Origin: Allium sativum
Lineage: Eukaryota > Streptophyta > Magnoliopsida > Asparagales > Amaryllidaceae
Reading direction: 5' to 3'
Assembly: GCA_030737875.1 (NCBI GenBank)
Contig: CM060912.1
Coordinates: 204,613,231-204,677,230 of the forward strand
DNA: 64,000 bases
Shown: positions 10,396-20,319 of the stretch, piece by piece
How the letters are laid out: the number at the start of each line of letters is the position of its first letter
Numbering within the stretch: position 1 is the first letter of the stretch
Made by a program: the position numbers and the translations under genes
The notes under the pieces: model-generated
Database searches by the model: none
Seen by the model: only the letters and a program-made list of their open reading frames with translations
Told to the model about the DNA's origin: nothing

Positions 10396-10400
10396 GGAAA
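10396..10400. repeat. Right target-site duplication of the copia element (GGAAA)
   Basis: Exact match to 94-98. Confidence 0.95.
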
Positions 10401-11914
10401 GACCGGAATCGAATTTATATTCGAAAACCATTGTGAACCAGCAAATACGTGAAAGATGCTGATTGAAGATGTAAAAATTGAAGACCATCGATCTTCATGA
10501 GCGGAAGGACTACTTGATAAATTTCTCTAGGTCACCTAGAGATATTTGGATAGCGATTCTTTCATGATTGGAATCTATGGATTGCAAGGACTACTCGCTA
10601 CTGATCTATAGGGTGATACCTAGGATGTGGTAGGAGGGTGCCTTTATTTCATCCTATTCCTGGATGACTTGTATGGACGAGTGTCTGACAATGTATTTCC
10701 AAAGGATCACGTACATTGATTTCTACAAACGTTCTTCTGTTGGTGGCAGAGGAATTCTTCTTTTTGCTTAAACACCCACAATATTTTTTGGCGTCAATTA
10801 GTAATATCCAGCAGATCTGACAATGTGGCATTTAAAGTGGATGGAGATGTGCTATTCTGAAGGGTAAGCTTAACCTCAAACCTCATCAACTAGGAAATGG
10901 CACAAAATCAGGTAGATCGTATGGCTATGTGGGTCGCACCCATCAAAATGGTATATCATTACCTAATCTGGAGAAATCAAATGTCTTCGGTTGTCCCTTT
11001 TTATTTTTGTATGTATGTTATCGGTTCGGATGGCTGGCCCCCAACCATGGTGATCGTATATTCGGTACTCTCAAGCAAAGTGAGGGGGCCGGTGATGTTT
11101 AGCTTGGATTGCAAGATGTTCTTGTTGAACCCCCAATGTATTCATCTTCGAAGGTACATTGTCGGAAAGGTGGTTTCCCATACCGCGCTATGGAAATCCA
11201 TTCTCTAATAAGTGCCAGTTGTTTTGATTATATACTATGTATGTGGAGCGTGAGATGCAAGCGTTCTTCTTGATTGATATTTATTTGCATTTCTACACTA
11301 TTATAATACCAGAAAAGATATTGATTTCAAAAATATTTTAGGTTATCGTAAGGTAAAATCGCCCACAGTTATGTGTGGATTCGGTCTTATGATTATACTT
11401 TTCTATCGAAAAGATTTTGACTTTAAAATCAAGTTGGACGATACCTTTAAACTTAGTGTGTTTTTCTCACTCTGGTTCACCAGATTGATCTGGCGTTTGT
11501 AATGCTCGGGTTAGAACGGGTTTTACAGGTTTAGATTTGGATGCTACGAACTTCTGGAGACGTGCTGGAGGAGTTCAGACATATGATATATATTTGGTGT
11601 GTATTCCGCTGTGTGTTGTATATGAGAGCAGATTATTATAACTGTCAGACGTGTTGATTTACTCTATTGATTGTAAGTAATTTTAAAAGCTCTTAGTATA
11701 GATTTGTTTCCATGTTATATTTTGTTCCGCTGCGATGTGAGACTCTGTGTTGTGTTCTTCTTCTTCATCTATTCTAATATGTCTTCCTTTCTTTTCTCAT
11801 CCTCTAATTTCATTCTAATAACTATCTGTATTTCGATACTTGAATTTTGGGAAGTAATACAGGATTTATGTGTTATTATCCGAATTCGGGCTTCGAATTC
11901 TTCAGTTCGTTACA
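10401..11914 (+). mobile_element. Family X giant LTR copy X1, 3' part
   Basis: About 1.5 kb similar in order and sequence to the ends of X2 and X3. Examples: the block around 10897-11200 (AATCAGGTAGATCGTATGGC) corresponds to the minus-strand block near 24600-24840; the block 11330-11500 corresponds to 24240-24420; the terminal block 11700-11914 corresponds to 24080-23855. It ends TTCGTTACA at 11914, the LTR terminus seen in X3. ORFs here (for example 10897-11208) are not conserved as proteins. Confidence 0.8.
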
Positions 11915-11937
11915 TCTATTATTAATACTCTCTGTAT

Positions 11938-12430
11938 ACTTCAAAGCATTCACAAACTTAAAATTGCATGAATCCGAACTTTAATTCTTTAATTCTAAGC
12001 AATATTTTTCACACACATAATATATATACTTGAGGAGAAGATTATACAGGACGGTGTATTGTCAGTGACAAATCCATGTTATTAAGAACATAAAGAGTCA
12101 AAACCATAATTTGTATTTATTGAAGTCCTGTTCGTATGCTCAGGCACGTTTGAAGTCCTCTTTTGTTACTGAGGCGTGAAATTCTTTTTTTCCTGCTCAG
12201 ATGTTGTATTCCTATTCCTCTGGGTTAAGTGAGGATTTGTTGTTAGCCAATATTCCAGAGGAGTCTTGGACTGGACATAAGACGGAGCTGCGAACCAATA
12301 CAAAAATATTTTCTTTCATTTTACTTTATTGGTTTTATACTTTTAGCTGTTGTTATATTTATATTGATGCTGTTGTGATTAATGCGTTTCAAATTCTAGG
12401 TGTGTGTGTGTGTATATATATACACACACA
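11938..12430 (+). mobile_element. Decayed SIRE-like LTR remnant
   Basis: Colinear similarity to the reverse complement of the copia LTR around 250-660: TCAAAGCA, TTGAGGA-AAGATTATA, GTTATTAAGAACA, TGAAGTCCT, TTCCTC-GGGT-AAG-GAGG, and ACTGGACATAAG...GAACCAATA. It is much more diverged than the two LTRs of the intact element and lies in plus orientation. X1 ends 24 bp before it, so X1 probably inserted into this older LTR. Confidence 0.7.
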
Positions 12431-12540
12431 TTGGTCATCATCGATCCAGTGCATAGCATCTGTGTTACTGCCACACCAACTTAACACTATAGATATGCAT
12501 GATGATACGTCGGGACCCATACCTCCATGATCCATATAAC
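12431..12540. other. Short spacer, no gene
   Basis: Begins with the end of a (GT)n/(TA)n/(CA)n tract at 12402-12430 and continues as unassigned sequence. Nothing codes here. Confidence 0.6.
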
Positions 12541-13270
12541 TCAACTAGCCTATTATGAAGTTTCAAGTTAGTCAGACCCTCCTAGCTACTGCAGCTTGAT
12601 GGACTGAATTAAAACTGTGTATGTCAATACGATGGACCTACAAGTGCAAGCAAACCAAGTCCATTTCACACCATACTCTACATAGAAGACCACTAAAGCA
12701 TGAGGTCAAATTATGAAAGTCACACGATTGTTTTGCCTAATTCTATGGATCGACACAGACCATAGATCATGGACTGGCACAAGTCCATAGGATTTGTTCA
12801 TAACCACCATATTTTATGCGCATACTTTGGAGGCTCTGTTGGAGCTTCCTACAAAGTGGCTTAGGTCAATACTCTCCAGAACTCCTATAAATACCCCATC
12901 ATCTCCTACAAAGAAGAGGTCTGATTTATGCTTGCAAAAACTCTACCAAAATCCATCCTTAATCATTGCAAACTCCAAGGGGAGCAAGCATTCTTTAACT
13001 AAACAAATTATCATGATATGCTCTGATAATTAGTGGGACTTGTGATACTTGTAAACTTACTTTGGCGGTCTTCATACTAATATTAATCAAAACATTGTAT
13101 TTGGCATATATGGTAAAGCAACGAAGAAATTAAAAAGGGATGTAAGCCTTGCCAATGGCTGAACCACTATAAACCTTGGTCTTCATTCTTTACTTACAAT
13201 TTCTTTTATTTTACATTTTATTTCACTTAATATGTATTGTTTTCTTTGGAAGTGGTGGTGCTTTCATAAT
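12541..13270 (+). mobile_element. Possible plus-strand LTR remnant with TATA box
   Basis: An LTR-promoter-like CTATAAATACCCC (TATAAATA at 12886-12893) is followed 270 bp later by CTGAACCACTATAAACC (13159-13175), the plus-orientation form of the U5-proximal motif seen in the copia and Tat LTRs, and by T-rich sequence typical of U5. No boundaries or TSD found. The 79-codon ORF at 12794-13033 spans the presumed leader and is probably chance. Confidence 0.4.
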
Positions 13271-13640
13271 ATCTAGGTCTTGGTGCCAATTTCGGCGTTA
13301 ATACCATTGAATTGTTTCCTATTAACATTAGAATTTGTGCTACTAAAAATTTAGTTGTTTGAACCTTGAGTTAGGATACTACCTAATGACTTTGTTCTTC
13401 CCTTTTAATGGTTATAATATAGAGTATATGTGATGGAGATGAATCAGTAAATCATCTTTATATCCCATTACGCGATACTCTGGCTTATATAGTCTAAACA
13501 TCCGACCTAACCCTTTTCTCTACTTTTTCTCTTCTTCCGATAAGTCATAATTTTGCATCTAACGTGTTTAGTCATTTTGTTAGTAGTAATTAATGGTTGT
13601 TTGTTGTCTACTAATCATTAAAAGAAAAAATTTATTTTGC
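13271..13640. other. Unassigned AT-rich sequence
   Basis: No ORF, RNA gene or recognisable repeat. Confidence 0.5.
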
Positions 13641-14830
13641 AGCGGCGTAATCCGCTGCTATATAGGCCTTAGCGATGCATTACCGGTGGATCCAGGTGGT
13701 CGGTAAATTTCAAGCTGGTATTTATGCGAAACCTTTGCAATGGATTTTAGCTTGAGTTCTCTGACCATTTTCCATCAATTCTCTCAAAATAAAATTTTAG
13801 TTTTGAATTAATTTAAAATTTATTTACCAATGTTTTAGCGATGGATACGTAATTTTGGAAATGTTTATTTATAAATATCATTGGTAAGCCCTTGCTAATT
13901 AGCAAAGAATTTACGATGAAATATATTTTATTTAAAATATTTTTTCGTATGATTCGTCGATAATCCGTTATAATTCAGTAAAGGATTAGCAATGTATTTT
14001 AGTTTACATGAACATTTCATTTAGCATTATTAGTCGGTAATCTGTTAGTGAATCCTTCCTAATTAGCAAGGTATTAGCGATAGAAAGTTATCTATGTTTG
14101 TATTTTTGCGTTCCTTATTGCCAGTAATCTATCGCTATTCCCCTTCTGATTTGCCGATATATATATATATATATACATATATACATATATATATATATCG
14201 AACTAATATCATTCAACTGTGAACACTGAAATAAATAGTATATAAAAAAAAAGATAAATTTGCAAGAAAAAACAACATCCATAGTCACATTCAAAAAAGA
14301 ACAACATCCACAACTATACTAAATTATACACCAAGATGAATTATAAACATTAAAACAATTCAGCTAGTTCTAACATTATCGTATACACAAACACATACCA
14401 TCCATAACAGTATAAAACCGCAACGTTATATTGACACCAAAATAAGTATTAACATACCCAACCAATCTACGAAGATGAGGATGGCGAAGGCGAAAGAGAA
14501 CATGAAACCGAAGGTGAAGGTGAAACTCTATAGTGGCCCATAAGCACTGTCATCACCTTTGCCATTTGTGCGTTCAAGCTCCCCTATCTTCATTTTGCTA
14601 TTATGATAGTCTTGCTTGTTCTTCCTTAAGAGTTTTTCTATAATCCCACTCGCTCTCTTTCTCTACCTCGATCCATATTCGTTATGCTATCTCATTCTCC
14701 ATCTCTATGCGCATATCTTCAGTAGTTTTTTGTAGCTCATGAACGCCATTTTCGTTGCCAACGCAATGACGTTTGAAGTGTTGAGAAAAATATGGATGCT
14801 ATAGTTTATAAGTGAAATTAATGCATTAAT
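13640..14830 (-). mobile_element. Decayed CACTA (En/Spm)-like DNA transposon remnant
   Basis: From 13655 to 14150 a short motif of the TTAGCGATGGA / AATTAGCAA type recurs in both orientations, as in CACTA subterminal regions. Further right, on the minus strand, 14470-14760 reads as a broken coiled-coil peptide (for example E-L-Q-K-T-T-E-D-M-R-I-E-M-E-N-E) that could be the tail of a transposase-associated protein. No CACTA terminus or TSD was found. An (AT)n tract lies at 14158-14200. Unrelated repeats could give the same impression. Confidence 0.35.
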
Positions 14831-15120
14831 GAGCTAAAAATCATATCAAATAAATGAAATATATACATATACTGAAATCATATGGAAGTGAAATTAATCA
14901 CTAGCCATTTTTAGAAGTATGCTCACACAGTTCAAATAGTTGTACATTTTCTCATTGTACTGAGCGAATGACACTTTGTAAATGTTATTATTCATGGCAA
15001 GATGAACTATCCCATCCCAACCTATTGCATTGATTTCCGGAGTTATTAGAAATTATGGGTTTTGTTAATTCTGTTTATTTTTTAGCATAAATAAATCAAT
15101 AACAATTAATACAGGGTTAT
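14831..15120. other. Unassigned AT-rich sequence
   Basis: No gene recognised; the minus strand has a short open stretch around 14900-15060 without known motifs, which could belong to the CACTA-like remnant. Confidence 0.4.
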
Positions 15121-15159
15121 GGCAAATGTGATACATAACATAATTGGTGGTCGACAAAA

Positions 15160-15420
15160 GGAATTACATAAATCCAAAGCTTCATTTTGTTAACTTTTGT
15201 GTTGACAAGTTGGTAAGCAAACACAACAGTGCAAAATTGACTAAACCCTCTTTTAGGTTTGTTAACAAACACAACAGCTTTGGATTTGTTAACAAACACA
15301 ATAGTTCAAAATTGACCAGATCATCAAATCTGCAACAAAAGTAGTACTTAACTCTTTCAATGCTTCATTTTGTTAACTGTTGTGTTAATAGGTTGGTAAG
15401 AAAACACAACGTGGAAATTA
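15160..15420. repeat. Short repeats built on GTTTGTTAACAAAC palindrome
   Basis: Copies of TTGTTAACAAACACAA-type sequence recur at roughly 38-bp spacing, including the perfect 14-bp palindrome GTTTGTTAACAAAC near 15257-15270 and TTTGTTAACAAACACAA near 15285. Open frames on both strands with repeated F-V-N-K-H-N-S are products of the repeat and not genes. Confidence 0.7.
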
Positions 15421-15633
15421 ATATTATTAATCTCCTGCCTCTACCTAGGCATTCAATATAAAATATAACAATGCAATAACCACAACTTTATAACTATAAA
15501 TTTACAAATGGTTTATATATGTGGACCTTAAAATGTACGTTTCAGAATATAATACCAGAAAATCCATAAAAGAACCTATAAAGATACTTGCTTTATATAT
15601 TTAGGGGTTGTGAATGGTTGCTGATTGGCATTA

Positions 15634-15979
15634 GAGCATCTCTAGCTGTGGGGATTCCAAAAATTGGGAGAAATTCGCGTTTTAATTTCTCCCCCTGTGC
15701 TACAGCAGTAGCAATTCAAGCATCGGGAAGAAAGTTAAACAGGTTTTCTCCCTTTTTTTTTTCAAGCATCGATATATAAATAGGAAATTGTTTTCCATTT
15801 ATTCTCTGGAAGGGAAAAAAATACAAAAATAACCTATAAACAGGGATCTGATCCCCATTTATTGGTATTAATTAAAAAAAATCAACCCATTTCCATAGTT
15901 CGCTGCTGGATCGAAGGCGATTTCCACCATTTTTTCTTGCTTTACTCCTTCGAATTTCCACTCACTGTTAGAGATGCTC
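15634..15979. mobile_element. Tourist-like (PIF/Harbinger) MITE
   Basis: A 346-bp element with terminal inverted repeats GAGCATCTCTA, extending imperfectly (right end reads GAGCATCTCTAACAGTG on the minus strand), flanked by TTA at 15631-15633 and 15980-15982. Length, non-coding AT-rich interior, TIR and TTA TSD fit a Tourist-type MITE. The 63-codon frame at 15588-15779 crosses its left end and is not a gene. Confidence 0.85.
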
Positions 15980-15982
15980 TTA

Positions 15983-16574
15983 CAAGATGCAATATGATAC
16001 TTTAGTGAACCAAATATAATATAAAATATATATTAAGCATAATAACTGCTGGTATCCATTCAATAACAAAAACCACAGAAATGTTTGAGGTCATGGAAAT
16101 GGCGACTAGCCATTCATTCAGCCTGCCTTATTTTCTCATCTTTTCTCCTCCTCCGTTTGGCCTAACCTCAACTCTTCATCTCTGTACTTTTGTTCTCTAG
16201 TTTTTGCCATGCCTATGACCTCTTGTTTTTTCTTTCCTTACAACCCTAATTTTACCTTTCAGATCCGCAATTCAAATAACCGGCCCCTTTGGTTTTGATG
16301 ATCGTTCATAGGCCGGATCTAGCACGAAGACTTGGATCTCTTATTATTGCTGCTAGGATGTGATTTTTTCCTTATCCGCCTCATTTCGAGGCTGGCAACA
16401 GCTATATAGGCTATTTAGTTAGTAATTCTGACTCTATAGTGATTTTAATTGGAGTCTTTTATGTGTCTTGCTTTCTGTTGGTTTGCGTATACCATTGGAT
16501 TTGGTTGTTGTTTGTTCTGTTTGTTTAGGATCTGTTTATTTTGGTTGTGTGGTTTTTTGATCTGGTGGATAAGG
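15983..16574. other. Unassigned flank of the Tat insertion
   Basis: Contiguous in origin with 56358 onward. It has CT-rich stretches around 16130-16260 and T-rich sequence around 16450-16560. No splice-supported gene or known domain was recognised; the 73-codon Cys/Phe-rich frame at 16449 runs into the Tat LTR. Confidence 0.5.
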
Positions 16575-16579
16575 GGCAG
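16575..16579. repeat. Left target-site duplication of the Tat element (GGCAG)
   Basis: Repeated exactly at 56353-56357, 39.8 kb away, which ties the two distant LTRs to one insertion. Confidence 0.92.
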
Positions 16580-16681
16580 TGTTGATGGAAAAAGATGTCG
16601 TAAACACCCAAGATTCCAATTACTAGAAATTTTTACTTTTGGTCATGTAAATAAGTGCGGAAAGCGGTAAATAACGCGAGA

Positions 16682-16721
16682 GATTTATAGTGGTTCGGCC
16701 TCGAGAGAGACCTACGTCAAC
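16682..16721 (-). promoter_or_regulatory. U5-proximal motif of the Tat 3' LTR
   Basis: In element orientation TTGACGTAGG, a 13-14 base spacer, then CCGAACCACTATAAATC. It matches the copia motif at 275-310; the 5' LTR copy (55506-55545) begins GTGGACGTAGG. Confidence 0.65.
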
Positions 16722-16966
16722 TTTGAAGAGTCGTCAGAATATTATTTATTACCAAGGATTAAAAAGTTGAGACTATCTCATGATATCTCATTACATTCAC
16801 TTTCGAGTTACATAAAGTTATAATCATCATATGCAAAGTATTTGGAAAATGGCACTTTAGTCTTTCTTCTTCCTCAAAGAGTAGATGCCATTAAAGAGGC
16901 TCTTGAAACTTTCAAAAGGTCCTAAGTGATAGAATTTCAACCCCTTTGACGTGTGAGGCCAAGGGG

Positions 16967-16974
16967 TATTTATA
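16967..16974 (-). promoter_or_regulatory. TATA box of the Tat 3' LTR
   Basis: TATAAATA followed by CCCC on the minus strand; the 5' LTR has the same box at 55791-55798. About 250 bp lie between it and the U5 motif. Confidence 0.65.
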
Positions 16975-17047
16975 AGAGAGACAGGTTAGGTAGGAGTAGG
17001 TAAAAATGGGAGACCATACCCAGAATTTCACACCCCCTCACGCGCAT

Positions 17048-17345
17048 ACACATATTTCGAACCCGTCCTTGGGGCATGAATTTCACACCCCCTGAGGGTG
17101 CGAAACTCGTACCCCGTGGGGGGTACGAAATTCGTACCACATTGGGTACGAAGCTTGTATCCAGAGGGGTTCGAATTTCATACTCCCTGGGGGTAGGAAA
17201 TTCGTACCCCATTGGGTTCGAATTTCGCACCCCTTTGGGTATGAATTCCGCACCCCCAAATTTCGTACCCTATGGGGGTGCGGAATTCGTACCCCTTAGG
17301 GGTGCGAATTTCGCAACCCGAGGGTTACGAGATTCATACCCCGAG
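17048..17345. repeat. Array of CGAA/TTCG palindromes in Tat U3 (3' LTR)
   Basis: About a dozen imperfect copies of a 20-24-bp self-complementary unit, the best being GGTACGAAATTCGTACC (17122-17138). Arms alternate GGGGTACGAA or GGGGTGCGAA with TTCGTACCCC. The array begins about 75 bp upstream of the TATA box in element orientation. ORFs on both strands through the array (for example 16970-17230 minus, 17076-17399 plus) are repeat artefacts. Confidence 0.9.
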
Positions 17346-17587
17346 GGGCATGAAGACTGTGTGAACGGGTGTTTGGGGGTTCGAGACTTGGGCTTGTAGC
17401 TCCTGGGGGTTCGAAGCCTTGGTTCGGAAATATGAGAGGGGAGCTGTGAGGTTTTCCGTTGGCGCGATCCCTCTTCACCCTATTTCCTTTGCCCTTGGGC
17501 GACTCTCTCGGCTTCATCTCCATGCGATACGTTGAGTTTAGCATTCCTCATATATTTTTGGGAACCAGAACAAAAAGCCGGTTAACA

Positions 17588-17602
17588 TTTACCCCCCAAA
17601 GT
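17588..17602 (-). other. Polypurine tract of the Tat element
   Basis: Minus strand ACTTTGGGGGGTAAA directly before the 3' LTR start TGTTAACC. Confidence 0.85.
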
Positions 17603-18117
17603 ATGTCTTGTCTTGGCAAGATGTGCTTTGCATTGGATGTGGTAATAGTCGTGTTGTCGACTGGTCCTGTGAACTAAAAGAAGCCATATGTTAGCTGTTT
17701 GGTTCGTTCACTATGGAATTGCGGACGAGCTGTCATTGGATGCGGCGATGTATTCACGCCGCTAAATACTCATGGTGCATTGTCTCTGCATGCTCGCGGT
17801 GATCAGCACGCAGGCGCGTGGAACACATATATGCGAGCGTGATATCATCGGCGTATATGGTTTTTTTTAGGATACGAAATTTTGTATCCAGTGGGTTCAA
17901 ATTTCGTACCTTGAGGGTGCGAAATTTCAAACCCGAGAGGTTCGAAATTCCGCGCCTTAGGGGTGCGAAACTTCGAACCCAGGAGCTTCGAAATTTCGAA
18001 CCAAGGGGATCCGACACATCGGGAATACCAAGGGACATTTCTTTTTCTTTATGAATAGCCACCCTCACATAATTTATCCTCTTCCTTTATTTCGAACTGA
18101 CCACCATTAATGCCCGA
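17603..18117 (-). other. Tat 3' UTR, part 1, with palindrome array
   Basis: Untranslated end of the Tat element between the X2 insertion and the polypurine tract. 17868-18010 carries another array of CGAA/TTCG palindromic units (GGTTCGAAATTCCGC, GGTGCGAAACTTCGAACCC). Tat/Ogre 3' UTRs are known for hypervariable tandem repeats. CCCGA at 18113-18117 is the left TSD of X2. Confidence 0.8.
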
Positions 18118-18535
18118 TGTAACAACCTGTATTTTCAAAACCAATTTAAAAATTTTATTTTGGCAATTTTAATGGATTTTCAGAATTTAAAATGATTTAT
18201 TTTAAATAATAACGACTAAAAATTTATTTAAATCGAAGTTAGAACGGATAAATTTATTTTAATTATGAAACGAGCCTGAAATGGTGCGACATTTTGAAAA
18301 TTCGATTTCAAATTTCAAATGAATGCACAAGATTCAAAATAAATCAGATTTCAGTAAAACCAGAAATATTTGAATCTATTTAATTATATCTTTCAAACGA
18401 ATGTGAAAAACCCTGATTCCATAATGGGAATAAAAAGTTATGTCCGATTTAAAATTCAGAAAAGTTGCTATGGAATTTATATATATTTTATATAATATAT
18501 AGCCCCTTAAAAATAACCATTTTGCAAACGACCTC

Positions 18536-18790
18536 CATTTTCGACGAGACCATTTTTATTGGATCTGGAATGTCAAATTATAGTCAGGTGTCAAATTTCA
18601 TAATTTTTGAATTAATATGTGAGCGTAGTAAATTTAAATGTGTTTGGAAATTTAAATTTGAATTGGATCGACCAGAAAATGCCATTTTTCAAACGGTCTC
18701 CAAATTCGATGAAATTAGTTTTGTTAGGACCGTATCGTCAAAACAAAGCCAGATATAATTTTTCTATAATTTTTGGAGTCAGTATGTAGC
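18536..18790 (+). repeat. Two ~165-bp repeats in X2 U3
   Basis: Two diverged copies of TTCGACGAGACCATTTTTAT-type sequence followed by ATAATTTTTG, about 165 bp apart (from 18538 and 18703). X3 also holds two (minus strand, about 28640-28700 and 28790-28860) and X4 holds one near 63257. Confidence 0.75.
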
Positions 18791-18993
18791 TCCCGGTAAA
18801 TTAAAATGTACGTTTAAATTCAATATATAGTGATTTATATTTTAATTTAAAGAAAAACTGATTGAAACAGTCGAATTGGCTTACAAAACTTATCTCATTG
18901 TGTCTGAAATGGGGGTATTTGGCTCGGGGCAACAGTCGTTGGGTCTCGTTTGGAGTTCATAGCGTTAAACTAGATATTTACGAAATAATCAAT

Positions 18994-18994
<1 letters not shown>

Positions 18995-19036
<42 letters not shown>
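18995..19036. repeat. (AT)n microsatellite in X2
   Basis: About 40 bp of alternating AT, near the position where the other X copies have their TATA box. Confidence 0.9.
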
Positions 19037-19039
<3 letters not shown>

Positions 19040-20319
19040 TCAAACACCTCCTCTCTCACGTAGGGTCAAACCCTTTCAGCCGCCAACCCCAAAAAATAAA
19101 CAGTCGAAATTTCTCTTCGTTCTCCCCTTAATTAACTTTAATCCAATGATTATTATTCAAATCTATAACATGAATGCTGATGAGAATTTCAAGGGCTACA
19201 TATCCATAAGGTTATGATCGTGATTAGGGTGGGGGTTTGCTCGATTCTCGAGCTCAAACTGGATACGTTCTCACGGGTTTTGAGGTGCTGGGGAGGTGCG
19301 GGTTTCGAGGGATTGCAGGCATCGGAGGAGTTTGTCGAGAGCTTCAAGGTGGTACCTATGGATCGAGTTTAGCCTTCTTTTGTTGATGTGCGATTTTGAT
19401 TCCGGTGTAAGTAATTGGGTTCGAAAGGCAACGAAGAAGAAGAGATAAGCAGCGGCCCTAATTTGTATGATGAGTAATTAACTTTACTTGAAATAATTAA
19501 TTATTTTAACTAATTGTTAATTACTTAAAATGTGTTATAAATTGTAATCGCAATTTCTTGTACATACGATGTCAGAAAATAGCAAACAAAGGCTCATTGG
19601 AATCGTGAAGGCGAGCACTACAACTAGAATTGACCAGATTCAAAAAGGAGCAAATCAGAATTCGAAGCGAATTTAAATTCAAATAGAACTGAAATCCAAA
19701 AATAAAGACTGGCGGAGTGGAAACCAATGTGAGAACTTCTTCTCACTCAAACTTTTTACCATTAAAAATATACTACGATGCAGATGGTGCTTAGAAGCAC
19801 CCGACACCAATGATTGTACAAACCATGATTGTTTGTTTGGATTGAATTGACAGTGTTGTGTTTATTGAATGTATAAAATATATAAAATATTCATGTGTTG
19901 AATAAAATGTTTGAATAATAAAAATACCATTTTTATTAAATGTATAAATTATATTAAATATTCATGTATTGAATAAAATATTTGAATAATAAAAATATCA
20001 TTTTTATTGAATGCATAAATTATATAAAATATTCATATGATGAAAAAATATTTTATCGTTAAAAATATAATTTTTAACGTATATATGAACAACATAAAAT
20101 TTTCCTGAAATGAAAATAAATATTCATTTACAAATCGGACGATTTGTTTATGTACACCCATTTGACTGATATTGATTGGGACGATAAATTTTACACATCG
20201 CCTAACTGCACAAATAATAATCAGTATTTGTTGTTTGAAAACTGCACATGGTTATTGGTATGATATTGGACATACACTAATCCTAATATTTAGTTGTATG
20301 TCAATCGATAGGTTGACAG

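Larger units (their letters stand above)
16580..17587 (-). repeat. 3' LTR of the Tat element
   Basis: 1008-bp direct repeat of 55406-56352, TG...CA. In element orientation: a U3 palindrome array (17048-17345), TATA box TATAAATACCCC (TATAAATA at 16967-16974), and the U5-proximal motif at 16682-16721. Confidence 0.95.

Noticed and set aside
12201..12530. 109-codon ORF
   Set aside because: Lies across a decayed copia LTR and a dinucleotide repeat.
16081..16574. Host gene 5' end
   Set aside because: CT-rich leader-like sequence but no frame with a recognisable protein either here or in the contiguous sequence after 56358.
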